This document shows, one piece after another, positions 1 through 5,221 of a stretch of DNA of 6,382 nucleotides (within the stretch, counting starts at the first letter, position 1; every line of letters starts with the position of its first letter). The stretch lies in contig CALDMR010000134.1 in assembly GCA_937915065.1 (NCBI GenBank), positions 1-6,382 of the forward strand. The letters run 5' to 3'. Source of the DNA: an uncultured Clostridia bacterium (GTDB lineage Bacteria > Bacillota > Clostridia > Oscillospirales > Oscillospiraceae). The translations under genes and the position numbers were made by a program. The notes below the pieces were generated by a model. The model ran no database searches and was not told the origin of the DNA. It worked only from the letters and a program-made list of their open reading frames with translations.

Positions 1-510
1 TATGTGGCTATGACCCGGGCCAAGGAGCACTTGACCATGACCAACGCACGCCAGCGTATGCTGTTCGGCCATACTACAACAAACCCGCCTTCCCGCTTTT
101 TGGCGGAGATCCCTGAGGAAAACCGGGATTGGGCAGGCAAACAGCAGGAGCAGCGGCCCGAACGGATGGAGCGCCGGAATGTGGACTACGGTTTTTCCGG
201 TTTCTCCGGCTTTTCCGGCTATGCCGGAGTCTCTGCCGGAGCAAAATCCGGAGAACGGGTTTCCGCTGTGCCGGGCCGTTCCGCATCCCGGCGAACAGTG
301 GAGCGGGGGAGCAGTGCGGGGAGTTCTCCTGTACGCGGCGGCCTGTCTCTTAAGCAGGGGGATATGGTGCGCCACAAGGCATTTGGCAGGGGCATGGTGC
401 TGAGTATTCAGCCCATGGGCGGCGATGCCCTGTTGGAGATTGCTTTTGACGAAGTGGGCACCAAGCGGCTGATGCTGAAATCTGCCGGAGCCTATCTGGT
501 CAAGGAATAA
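1..510 (+). CDS. pcrA: PcrA/UvrD-type superfamily 1 DNA helicase, C-terminal part (5' truncated)
   Basis: The open frame enters from the left edge, so the ATPase core is outside the window. The first residues, YVAMTRAKEHL, are helicase motif VI of UvrD/PcrA/Rep enzymes, which contains the arginine that contacts ATP gamma-phosphate. A short helicase tail follows (NARQRMLFG, then NPPSRFLAEIP), then a linker of about 80 residues rich in Gly, Ser, Arg and Glu. The last 50 or so residues (nt 349-507: GDMVRHKAFGRGMVLSI through IAFDEVGTKRLML) fit the Tudor-like C-terminal domain of Gram-positive PcrA, known in that family to contact RNA polymerase. PcrA is a cytoplasmic 3'-5' helicase acting in DNA repair, plasmid replication and conflicts with transcription. 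The linker contains an FSG-type repeat encoded by 9-bp units. It ends in TAA just before a hairpin terminator. UvrD is the alternative name, but the Tudor tail and the likely host favour PcrA. Confidence 0.9.
   Translation, partial: YVAMTRAKEHLTMTNARQRMLFGHTTTNPPSRFLAEIPEENRDWAGKQQEQRPERMERRNVDYGFSGFSGFSGYAGVSAGAKSGERVSAVPGRSASRRTVERGSSAGSSPVRGGLSLKQGDMVRHKAFGRGMVLSIQPMGGDALLEIAFDEVGTKRLMLKSAGAYLVKE
190..225 (+). repeat. Four degenerate 9-bp tandem repeats in the pcrA linker
   Basis: Four consecutive units of the form GGYTTYTCC (190-198, 199-207, 208-216, and a diverged GGCTATGCC at 217-225) encode GFS-GFS-GFS-GYA. The unit is a multiple of three, so gain or loss of copies keeps the reading frame. 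It lies in the poorly conserved linker between the helicase core and the Tudor-like domain. Confidence 0.7.
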
Positions 511-522
511 GGATAAAAAATT

Positions 523-563
523 CGCCCCGGCGGCCTGAAACGGCAGCCGGGGCGGTATTATTT
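523..563. terminator. Bidirectional Rho-independent terminator between pcrA and the HAD gene
   Basis: A 9-bp perfect stem, CGCCCCGGC (523-531) with GCCGGGGCG (546-554), encloses a 14-base loop. On the plus strand it is followed by a weak T-rich tail (556-563). On the minus strand it is followed by TTTTTT (520-515 region), which is the better tail. It sits between two converging genes (stop codons at 510 and 594) and probably ends both transcripts, more efficiently for the minus-strand operon. Confidence 0.8.
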
Positions 564-593
564 CGTTCGGAGAAACGGTTCGCTGTACCAAAG

Positions 594-1226
594 TCAGGAA
601 CCCAGGAGTTCGGAGAAGTCACGGATATAGCAGTCACAAAAGCTGCGCATCTCCGCTTCGTGATCGGAAAAGATGTGGTCATACACGCCGGTCACCTGAA
701 AGCCGGCCTCTTTGGCGCCCCGGCAAGCCACCGGAGAGTCATCGTAGAGCAGACATGCTTCGGGAGTGGTGTTCAATTCCCGGGCCACCGCATGAAACAG
801 CGCGGGATCCCTCTTTTCCAAACCAAATTCCTGGGCGAAAAACAGGCGGCTGAAATACGGAGCCAAATCATTTTTCTTAAGTGTGGCCCGGCACAGTTCC
901 GGTGCGCTGGAGGTCAGGATCACCATTTCTTCTCCGGCTGCGCGGCACTGCTCCAGATAGGTGCGCACATAAGGCTTTGGCAGAATGTTATGGGAATACT
1001 CATACAGGGCTTGATCGCTCCATTCCTGCATGATCTCTTCCGGGCTCTCGTTGAGATGGTAATAATCTTTTGTAAACCGGGCCGCTGCGGGAGCGGTGGT
1101 GTGGGCCACAAAGTCATGATATTCCTTGGTGTGGGGCAGCCCGCGGCGGGCAGTGAAGTCCAGGTCGATTTGGAGCCAGATGCCGGAGGAATCCACCAGG
1201 GTACCGTCCAAGTCAAAAAGCAGCAT
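594..1226 (-). CDS. HAD-superfamily hydrolase, subfamily IA (phosphatase-like)
   Basis: A 210-residue cytoplasmic HAD hydrolase, a normal length for a subfamily IA enzyme with a helical cap. Motif I is DLDGTLVDS, with nucleophile Asp5 and general acid/base Asp7. Motif II is VILTSS with Thr105. Motif III is the Lys138 of GLEKRDP. Motif IV is LLYDDSP with the Mg-binding Asp162/Asp163. The cap lies at roughly residues 14-90. All catalytic residues are present, so it should be an active phosphatase or phosphomutase; phosphoglycolate phosphatase-like and beta-phosphoglucomutase-like enzymes share this layout, and the substrate cannot be read from sequence. The ATG at 1226 is supported by GAGGTG at 1240-1235 with an 8-base spacer. 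It starts 25 bases after the stop of the upstream EamA transporter, with no terminator between, so the two are probably one transcript from the promoter near 2250-2227. Confidence 0.85.
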   Translation of the reverse strand: MLLFDLDGTLVDSSGIWLQIDLDFTARRGLPHTKEYHDFVAHTTAPAAARFTKDYYHLNESPEEIMQEWSDQALYEYSHNILPKPYVRTYLEQCRAAGEEMVILTSSAPELCRATLKKNDLAPYFSRLFFAQEFGLEKRDPALFHAVARELNTTPEACLLYDDSPVACRGAKEAGFQVTGVYDHIFSDHEAEMRSFCDCYIRDFSELLGS

Positions 1227-1251
1227 GGAAAAAACACCTCATTTCCTTGTT

Positions 1252-2187
1252 TTAAGGTTCCGGAAGGGTCTGTTTCTTTTTAGAAAGCAGCTTGTCGGGA
1301 AGCTGGGCCAGTACGATGGCAATGAACATAAGGGCACAACCGCTCAATTCCCTGGCAGTAAGCCCCTGGCCCAAAATCACCCATCCGGCCAGGGCGCTGA
1401 ACACGCTTTCCAGGGACATGGCCAAACTGGCGACCGTGGGATTGAGCCCCTTTTGGGCGACGATCTGCAGGGTGTAGCCCACGCCGGAACTCAGGATGCC
1501 GGCATAGAGAATGGGCAGTGCAGCTGCCTGGATGGCTTGCCAGGAGGGCTGTTCGAAGAGAAACATGCAGATCGTGGACAGGACGGCGCACACAAAAAAC
1601 TGGATGCAGCTCATGCGGATGCCGTCGGTTTTAGGAGAGAAATGATCCACTGTCATAATGTGGCCGGAAAAAAGCAGGGCGCACAGGAGCACCGTGGCAT
1701 CGCCCCGGCTGAGCGCCAGAGAATCAGTAATGCACAGCAGGTACAGTCCAACAACTCCCAGCGCCACGCACAGCCAGATCTTTTTGCCCACCTTGCGGCC
1801 CAGCAGCAGGGAGATGATGGGGACAATGATTACATACATCGAGGTGATGAATCCTGCTTTTGCGGCGGTCGTGTGGGCAACGCCCATCTGCTGGGCGGCA
1901 GAAGCCATGAAGAGGAAGAAGCCACAGGCTGCACCGCCCATGAGCAAGGTGCGCCGCTCTTGACGAACGGATGCAGGGCACTTGTCCGGGCAGGGCGGAG
2001 CGGCGCTCTTGGGGCGCAGAAATATGAGCAGCGGAAGCAGCGCTGCCCCGGCCAGCCAGCTGCGGGCCGCCAGAAATGTGAAAGCTCCCACATATTCTGC
2101 GCCTACGCTCTGCGCCACGAAAGCGCAGCCCCAGACCAGGGCAGTGAATACAAGAAGCAAGGTATTTCGAATTTGTTTGGTGTTCAT
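1252..2187 (-). CDS. EamA/DMT-family membrane transporter
   Basis: A 311-residue protein made almost entirely of hydrophobic segments, consistent with the ten-helix, two-repeat EamA fold of the drug/metabolite transporter superfamily. The first repeat spans about residues 9-154 (it includes LVWGCAFVAQ, then TTAAKAGFITSMYVIIVPI) and the second about 162-296 (it includes SLESVFSALAGWVILGQ, the typical end-of-repeat motif). A basic tail, KLLSKKK, should lie in the cytoplasm. The substrate is unknown; family members carry amino acids, sugars, nucleosides or drugs. I start at the ATG at 2187, preceded by AAGGAA at 2206-2201; the frame can be extended 9 codons to a TTG at 2214, but that lacks a ribosome binding site and lies close to the predicted transcription start. 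It is the first gene of a likely two-gene operon with the HAD hydrolase. Confidence 0.88.
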   Translation of the reverse strand: MNTKQIRNTLLLVFTALVWGCAFVAQSVGAEYVGAFTFLAARSWLAGAALLPLLIFLRPKSAAPPCPDKCPASVRQERRTLLMGGAACGFFLFMASAAQQMGVAHTTAAKAGFITSMYVIIVPIISLLLGRKVGKKIWLCVALGVVGLYLLCITDSLALSRGDATVLLCALLFSGHIMTVDHFSPKTDGIRMSCIQFFVCAVLSTICMFLFEQPSWQAIQAAALPILYAGILSSGVGYTLQIVAQKGLNPTVASLAMSLESVFSALAGWVILGQGLTARELSGCALMFIAIVLAQLPDKLLSKKKQTLPEP

Positions 2188-2226
2188 AGATGATTTGTCA
2201 TTCCTTTTTCGCAAGCTAACTTTGCC

Positions 2227-2255
2227 ATTATACGAAAATATGCCAGGAAACGCAA
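2227..2255 (-). promoter_or_regulatory. Sigma-A-type promoter for the EamA-HAD operon
   Basis: Read on the minus strand, TTGCGT (2255-2250), a 17-base spacer and a perfect TATAAT (2232-2227). The predicted start of transcription is near 2220, giving a leader of about 33 bases before the ATG at 2187. Spacing and the consensus -10 make this one of the clearest promoters in the window. Confidence 0.75.
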
Positions 2256-2299
2256 GAGGCGGATTCGTGTGTATACTGCACCTTTCCAGGATTTACCCC

Positions 2300-2328
2300 T
2301 TGCATTTTTTTCGTGTTTCTGCTACCAT
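2300..2328 (+). promoter_or_regulatory. Possible weak promoter for the permease
   Basis: TTGCAT (2300-2305), 17 bases, TACCAT (2323-2328). The match is partial: 3 of 6 at -35 and 4 of 6 at -10. It would start RNA near 2335, immediately before the first leader hairpin. An isolated TATACT at 2272-2277 is the other -10 candidate but has no recognisable -35 at the right distance. Confidence 0.3.
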
Positions 2329-2338
2329 AAAAAAGAAT

Positions 2339-2374
2339 ACGGCAATATGCATTGTGTTCTGCTTGCCGTTTTTT
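2339..2374 (+). terminator. Leader hairpin 1 (terminator-like) upstream of the permease
   Basis: ACGGCAA (2339-2345) pairs with TTGCCGT (2363-2369) and runs straight into a T-run ending at 2374. GCA (2349-2351) and TGC (2360-2362) can extend the stem inside. The minus strand also has a T-rich stretch a few bases past the hairpin, so it could stop antisense RNA as well. It lies upstream of the permease start, in leader position. Confidence 0.55.
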
Positions 2375-2375
2375 G

Positions 2376-2416
2376 GCAATCGCTTTTGATTTTCGGCCGA
2401 AGCGGTTGCTTTTTTT
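2376..2416 (+). terminator. Leader hairpin 2: strong terminator 50 bases before the permease start
   Basis: A 10-bp stem, GCAATCGCTT (2376-2385) with AAGCGGTTGC (2400-2409), contains one U-G wobble, has a 14-base loop and is followed by seven T residues (2410-2416). This is a textbook Rho-independent terminator in the 5' leader of the permease gene, so expression of the permease requires read-through, antitermination or a promoter after it. The short G/A-rich region that follows (2417-2465) shows no promoter. Confidence 0.7.
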
Positions 2417-2417
2417 G

Positions 2418-2431
2418 GGCCCGGGGGGGCC
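2418..2431 (+). other. Short GC hairpin with a G7 run before the permease ribosome binding site
   Basis: GGCCC (2418-2422) can pair with GGGCC (2427-2431) around a GGGG loop; the G-run spans 2423-2429. It sits between the second terminator's T-run and the purine-rich ribosome binding region. It may be structural filler, or it may influence ribosome access. Confidence 0.35.
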
Positions 2432-2465
2432 TGCAAAAAAAGAGAAAAGAGAGTGAGTGTATTTT

Positions 2466-3851
2466 ATGAGCAACGATTCCAATGCCCAGCAGCCGATCCG
2501 CGATGCGCGTACGCTGGGCAGGCCCAAAATGGCAATTCTGGGCCTGCAGCACATGTTTGCCATGTTCGGTGCCACCATTCTGGTTCCGATCCTGACGGGG
2601 ATTTACTTTACCGAAAACGGCGCGTCCTACGGTCTGTCCATTCAGGTTACGCTGCTGTTTGCCGGTTTAGGCACCCTGTTTTTCCACCTGTGTACAAAGT
2701 TCCAGGTGCCTGCGTTCCTGGGATCATCCTTTGCCTTCCTGGGCGGTTTTCAGACAATTGCCACCCTGGATACCGGCATTTTCGCCGGTATGCCCATGAG
2801 CGAGCGTTTGCCCTATGCTTGCGGCGGCATCGTGGTGGCGGGTTTGATGTATCTGGTGCTGGCCGCGATCATCAAAACCGTGGGCGTTTCCCGGGTGATG
2901 CGCTTCCTGCCCCCGGTGGTTACGGGGCCTATCATTATCTGCATCGGCCTGACGCTGGCGCCCTCCGCTGTGTCTAACGCTTCTACCAACTGGTTTTTGG
3001 CAATCGTGGCGCTGGCGGTCATCGTGTTCTTTAACATCTGGGGTAAGGGTATGTTTAAGATCATTCCCATTCTGTTGGGCGTGGTGATCTCTTATCTGGT
3101 CGCAATGGGAATGCATGCTGCGGGCATCACAAATCCTGACGGCAGTGCGATTTTGAACTTTGCCGCCGTGGCAGAAGCCAACTGGATCGGACTGCCCCCG
3201 GTGCAGGTGTGCAAATTCGACATTACCGCTATCCTGGTTATGGCGCCCATCGCGCTGGCCACAATGATGGAGCATATTGGCGACATGTCTGCCATCTCTG
3301 CCACTGTGGGGAAGAATTTCCTGGCCAATCCCGGCCTGCACCGCACGCTGATGGGCGACGGTATTGCCACAGCTCTGGCAGCAATGTTCGGCGGCCCCGC
3401 CAACACGACCTACGGCGAGAACACTGGCGTGCTGGTATTGTCCCGGGTTCACGATCCCCGGGTCATCCGTCTGGCTGCTGTTTACGCGATTATCCTCAGT
3501 TTCGTGCCTAAGTTTGCCGATATCATTGCTTCTATGCCGACCTCTATCATTGGCGGCGTCAGCTTTATGCTCTACGGTATGATTTCTGCCATCGGTGTGC
3601 GCAATGTGGTGGAAAGCAAGGTGGATTTCACCAAGTCCCGCAATCTGATCATCGCTGCGGTGATTCTGGTGTGCGGCCTGGGCTTCTCTTCCGGCCTGAC
3701 CTTTATGGTCGCCGGTACATCCATCACGCTCACAGGCCTGGCTGTGGCCGCCATCGCAGGTATTGTCCTCAATGCCATTCTGCCCGGTAACGACTATACC
3801 TTCACCGAAAACGATGAAGGAAACGACTCTGCAAACCTGGGCACCTATTGA
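2466..3851 (+). CDS. NCS2 (NAT) family nucleobase permease, probably uracil permease
   Basis: A 461-residue inner-membrane protein of the usual size for the 14-helix UraA/XanQ family, which couples nucleobase uptake to protons. The start shows LGLQHMFAMFGATILVP (residues 25-41), the family hallmark. PAFLGSSFAFLGG (82-94) follows. The substrate-site helices carry MEHIGD (E269, H270, D273) and the NAT signature NTTYGENTGV (E318, N319). E269 and E318 align with E241 and E290 that bind uracil in E. coli UraA, which favours uracil. D273 and D298, however, match aspartates of purine permeases rather than His245 and Asn270 of UraA, so xanthine or another base remains possible. I start at ATG 2466, after the purine-rich AAGAGAGTGAG; a GTG nine bases earlier is in frame but has poorer support. 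Expression probably depends on the terminator-containing leader. It is followed by a strong terminator and stands alone as a transcription unit. The symbols uraA or pyrP are withheld because of the mixed specificity residues. Confidence 0.88.
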   Translation: MSNDSNAQQPIRDARTLGRPKMAILGLQHMFAMFGATILVPILTGIYFTENGASYGLSIQVTLLFAGLGTLFFHLCTKFQVPAFLGSSFAFLGGFQTIATLDTGIFAGMPMSERLPYACGGIVVAGLMYLVLAAIIKTVGVSRVMRFLPPVVTGPIIICIGLTLAPSAVSNASTNWFLAIVALAVIVFFNIWGKGMFKIIPILLGVVISYLVAMGMHAAGITNPDGSAILNFAAVAEANWIGLPPVQVCKFDITAILVMAPIALATMMEHIGDMSAISATVGKNFLANPGLHRTLMGDGIATALAAMFGGPANTTYGENTGVLVLSRVHDPRVIRLAAVYAIILSFVPKFADIIASMPTSIIGGVSFMLYGMISAIGVRNVVESKVDFTKSRNLIIAAVILVCGLGFSSGLTFMVAGTSITLTGLAVAAIAGIVLNAILPGNDYTFTENDEGNDSANLGTY

Positions 3852-3876
3852 TGCGGCACACTGCGTGCTATACAGT

Positions 3877-3913
3877 AAAAAACGGAACAGGCAGCAGCCT
3901 GTTCCGTTTTTTT
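3877..3913. terminator. Strong bidirectional terminator between the permease and LysR genes
   Basis: A perfect stem, CGGAACAGGC (3883-3892) with GCCTGTTCCG (3897-3906), has an AGCA loop, six A residues before it and seven T residues after it. The symmetry makes it work in both directions: it ends the permease transcript and the converging LysR transcript, and its T-run overlaps the last two bases of the LysR stop codon. Confidence 0.92.
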
Positions 3914-4784
3914 ATCGGTATTCCAGATATCCCAAAAATCGCTTGACGGCCAACGAAGCATTTTTGCGGCTGCGCAGGGCCAGGGCGATATTGCGGTAGG
4001 CCGGTGTGTCCAGCGGTTTTGCAACGATCCGATAGGGGGCGCGTTTTAAAATCAATTGGGGCAGCACACTGATACCCAGGCCGCTTTCCACCATGGACAT
4101 GATGGCATAGTCATCCAGGGTGGTGAAGCGGACATCCGGCGTGAGGCCGTGGCGGGCAAAAATTTCTGAAATTTCAGTGCGCCCGCCCTTTTCCAGCAGC
4201 ATAAAGGGTTCGCTGCACAGGGCGTCTACCGGAAAGCTGGGGCGGTCGGCCAGGGGATGGCCTTCCGGAAGCACTGCGAGCAGCTCATCCCGGGCCAGGG
4301 GAATGGTTTCCAATTCCGTCCGAACCGGCAGCAGCAGAAAGCCGCAGTCCACCCGCCCCTCCAGGATCCAGGTTTCGATTTCCGTATAATCGCCCAGCAG
4401 CAATTCATAGTCAATATTGGGATAGTCCTTTTGAAAAGCCTTGATGATATTGGGCAGCCAGTGGGTGGCCACGCTGGAAAAGGTGCCGATGCGGATCAGA
4501 CCGGATTGAAGACCGTTCAGTTCATCCACCTGGGTTTGCAGTTTTTCATATTCCGCGCAAACGCGCCTGATCTGATCGAGCAGCATCAGCCCGTCGGAGG
4601 TGAGCCGTACGCCGGCGCGGCTGCGCTCCAACAAAGGCACCTTCCATTCCTTCTCCAGGTCACTGATCATGCGGCTGATGCCAGACTGGGAGTAAGACAG
4701 GGCTTCGGCTGCTTTGGTGAAGCTGCCGTATTCCACGGTTTTCAGAAAGGCTCTGTATTTTTGGATATTCAGATCCACTTGCAC
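3912..4784 (-). CDS. LysR-type transcriptional regulator
   Basis: A cytoplasmic DNA-binding regulator of about 290 residues, the typical length for the family. The N-terminal winged helix-turn-helix spans about residues 4-63, with SFTKAAEALSYSQSGISRMISDLE at 21-44 forming the helices that read DNA. A linker helix follows. The effector-binding domain runs from about 95 to the end (LIRIGTFSSVATHWLPNII and VESGLGISVLP are typical stretches). The effector is not identifiable. The upstream frame is open to a TTG at 4802 with no ribosome binding site; AAGGAG at 4795-4790 supports GTG at 4784 (5-base spacer) or GTG at 4778 (11-base spacer), the latter giving the common family start VDLNIQKY. It is divergent from the T-box-controlled EamA transporter, the usual arrangement for a LysR regulator and its target, and it converges on the permease. 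Confidence 0.9.
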   Translation of the reverse strand: MQVDLNIQKYRAFLKTVEYGSFTKAAEALSYSQSGISRMISDLEKEWKVPLLERSRAGVRLTSDGLMLLDQIRRVCAEYEKLQTQVDELNGLQSGLIRIGTFSSVATHWLPNIIKAFQKDYPNIDYELLLGDYTEIETWILEGRVDCGFLLLPVRTELETIPLARDELLAVLPEGHPLADRPSFPVDALCSEPFMLLEKGGRTEISEIFARHGLTPDVRFTTLDDYAIMSMVESGLGISVLPQLILKRAPYRIVAKPLDTPAYRNIALALRSRKNASLAVKRFLGYLEYR

Positions 4785-4808
4785 CACTGCTCCTTGCTTC
4801 AATCATAA

Positions 4809-4823
4809 GTCTGCCGGGCAGAC
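4809..4823. promoter_or_regulatory. Palindrome resembling a LysR box (T-N11-A)
   Basis: GTCTGCC-G-GGCAGAC is a perfect 7+1+7 inverted repeat. It contains T-N11-A (T4810, A4822) with internal dyad symmetry, the general form of LysR-family binding sites. It lies between the predicted LysR transcription start (about 4838) and the LysR gene, so autoregulation is the simplest reading. Binding by this LysR is inferred from position only. Confidence 0.45.
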
Positions 4824-4844
4824 GGGGATCTGCGCCTGACCATG

Positions 4845-4873
4845 ATTGTATCACGGCGCGGGCGGAAAGTAAA
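4845..4873 (-). promoter_or_regulatory. Promoter for the LysR gene
   Basis: On the minus strand, TTTACT (4873-4868), a 17-base spacer and TACAAT (4850-4845). This predicts a transcription start near 4838 and a leader of roughly 50 bases containing the palindrome at 4809-4823. The -10 overlaps a small inverted repeat, TGAT-TGT-ATCA (4843-4853). Confidence 0.6.
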
Positions 4874-4898
4874 TCCAAAGGGCGGGGCAGATTGGCAG

Positions 4899-4928
4899 TT
4901 GACAAAGGCTGGGGAAATGTGATATAGT
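4899..4928 (+). promoter_or_regulatory. Promoter for the T-box/EamA/tyrS transcript
   Basis: A consensus -35, TTGACA (4899-4904), an 18-base spacer and TATAGT (4923-4928). Transcription should start near 4935, exactly where the 5' strand of T-box Stem I begins. Two copies of GGCAG (4886-4890 and 4894-4898), 8 bases apart, abut the -35. Confidence 0.78.
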
Positions 4929-4933
4929 TCCAT

Positions 4934-5200
4934 GCATCAGCGATGACGGGGAAGAGTAACCCTGTGCAGCCCTGCAAAGAGAACTCCCGGTTGGGTGAAA
5001 GGGAGAGAGGGCGCCTTGGCGAATACCCCCCGGAGCTGCCGCCCGAACGGATTGCCAGTAGGGTTGGCCGGGTGCGCCCGATATTGCGCAGGCCATGTGT
5101 TTGCATGGCGTGAGGCCGTTTTCGCAAGGAATCGGCGAACCAGAGGTGGTACCGCGTGAAATTTGAACGCCCTCTGTCCCGTAGGACAGAGGGCGTTTTT
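4934..5200 (+). promoter_or_regulatory. T-box leader, tRNA-Tyr responsive (specifier UAC)
   Basis: A complete T-box riboswitch. Stem I: CAGC (4938-4941) pairs with GCUG (5035-5038); GAUGA (4942-4946) opposite GGA forms the kink-turn; CGGGG (4947-4951) pairs with CCCCG (5028-5032). The specifier loop has AGUA (4955-4958) on one side and GAA-UAC (5021-5026) on the other, so the codon read is UAC, tyrosine. The distal hairpin is CUCCC/GGGAG (4984-4988, 5001-5005). Then come a Stem II region with AGUA (5057-5060) and a stem-loop GCCAUG/CAUGGC (5092-5109) that may be Stem III. The antiterminator is CAGAGG (5141-5146) with CCUCUG (5171-5176), plus GCG (5154-5156) with CGC (5168-5170), flanking the conserved seven-base bulge UGGUACC (5147-5153). 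U5150 would pair with discriminator A of tRNA-Tyr. Uncharged tRNA-Tyr should stabilise the antiterminator and switch on the genes downstream. Confidence 0.95.
5166..5200 (+). terminator. T-box Rho-independent terminator
   Basis: CGCCCTCTGTCC (5168-5179) pairs with GGACAGAGGGCG (5184-5195) around a four-base loop, followed by five T residues (5196-5200). Its 5' arm includes CCUCUG and CGC, the same bases used by the antiterminator, so the two folds exclude each other. It lies 21 bases before the transporter start codon. Confidence 0.95.
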
Positions 5201-5221
5201 GCGTTTTGATTGGATGGGGGG

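Noticed and set aside
660..1283. Plus-strand open frame of 207 codons opposite the HAD gene
   Set aside because: Antisense shadow of a gene with intact HAD motifs; no recognisable protein features.
1126..2193. Long plus-strand open frame of 355 codons opposite the EamA gene
   Set aside because: It is antisense to a well-supported transporter. The translation is rich in Gln, His and Gly with no domain, and there is no ribosome binding site; such mirrored frames are common opposite GC-rich genes.
2256..2303. GCAAGAGG (2252-2259) with CCCCTTGC (2296-2303) as a further leader hairpin
   Set aside because: The stem has one mismatch and a loop of about 36 bases, and it overlaps the candidate promoters; it cannot be told from chance without covariation.
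2188..2465. PyrR-binding loop or purine riboswitch in the permease leader
   Set aside because: I searched for the PyrR-type UCCAGAGAGG motif and for purine-riboswitch core bases and found neither, so no known RNA class is claimed.
2724..3452. Minus-strand open frame of 242 codons within the permease gene
   Set aside because: It has a biased composition (His, Gln, Gly, Arg), lies wholly inside a clear NCS2 permease gene and has no promoter or ribosome site.
4660..5127. Minus-strand open frame covering the LysR start and the T-box leader
   Set aside because: It runs through the structured T-box RNA and the LysR N-terminus in another frame, and its translation has no domain-like character.
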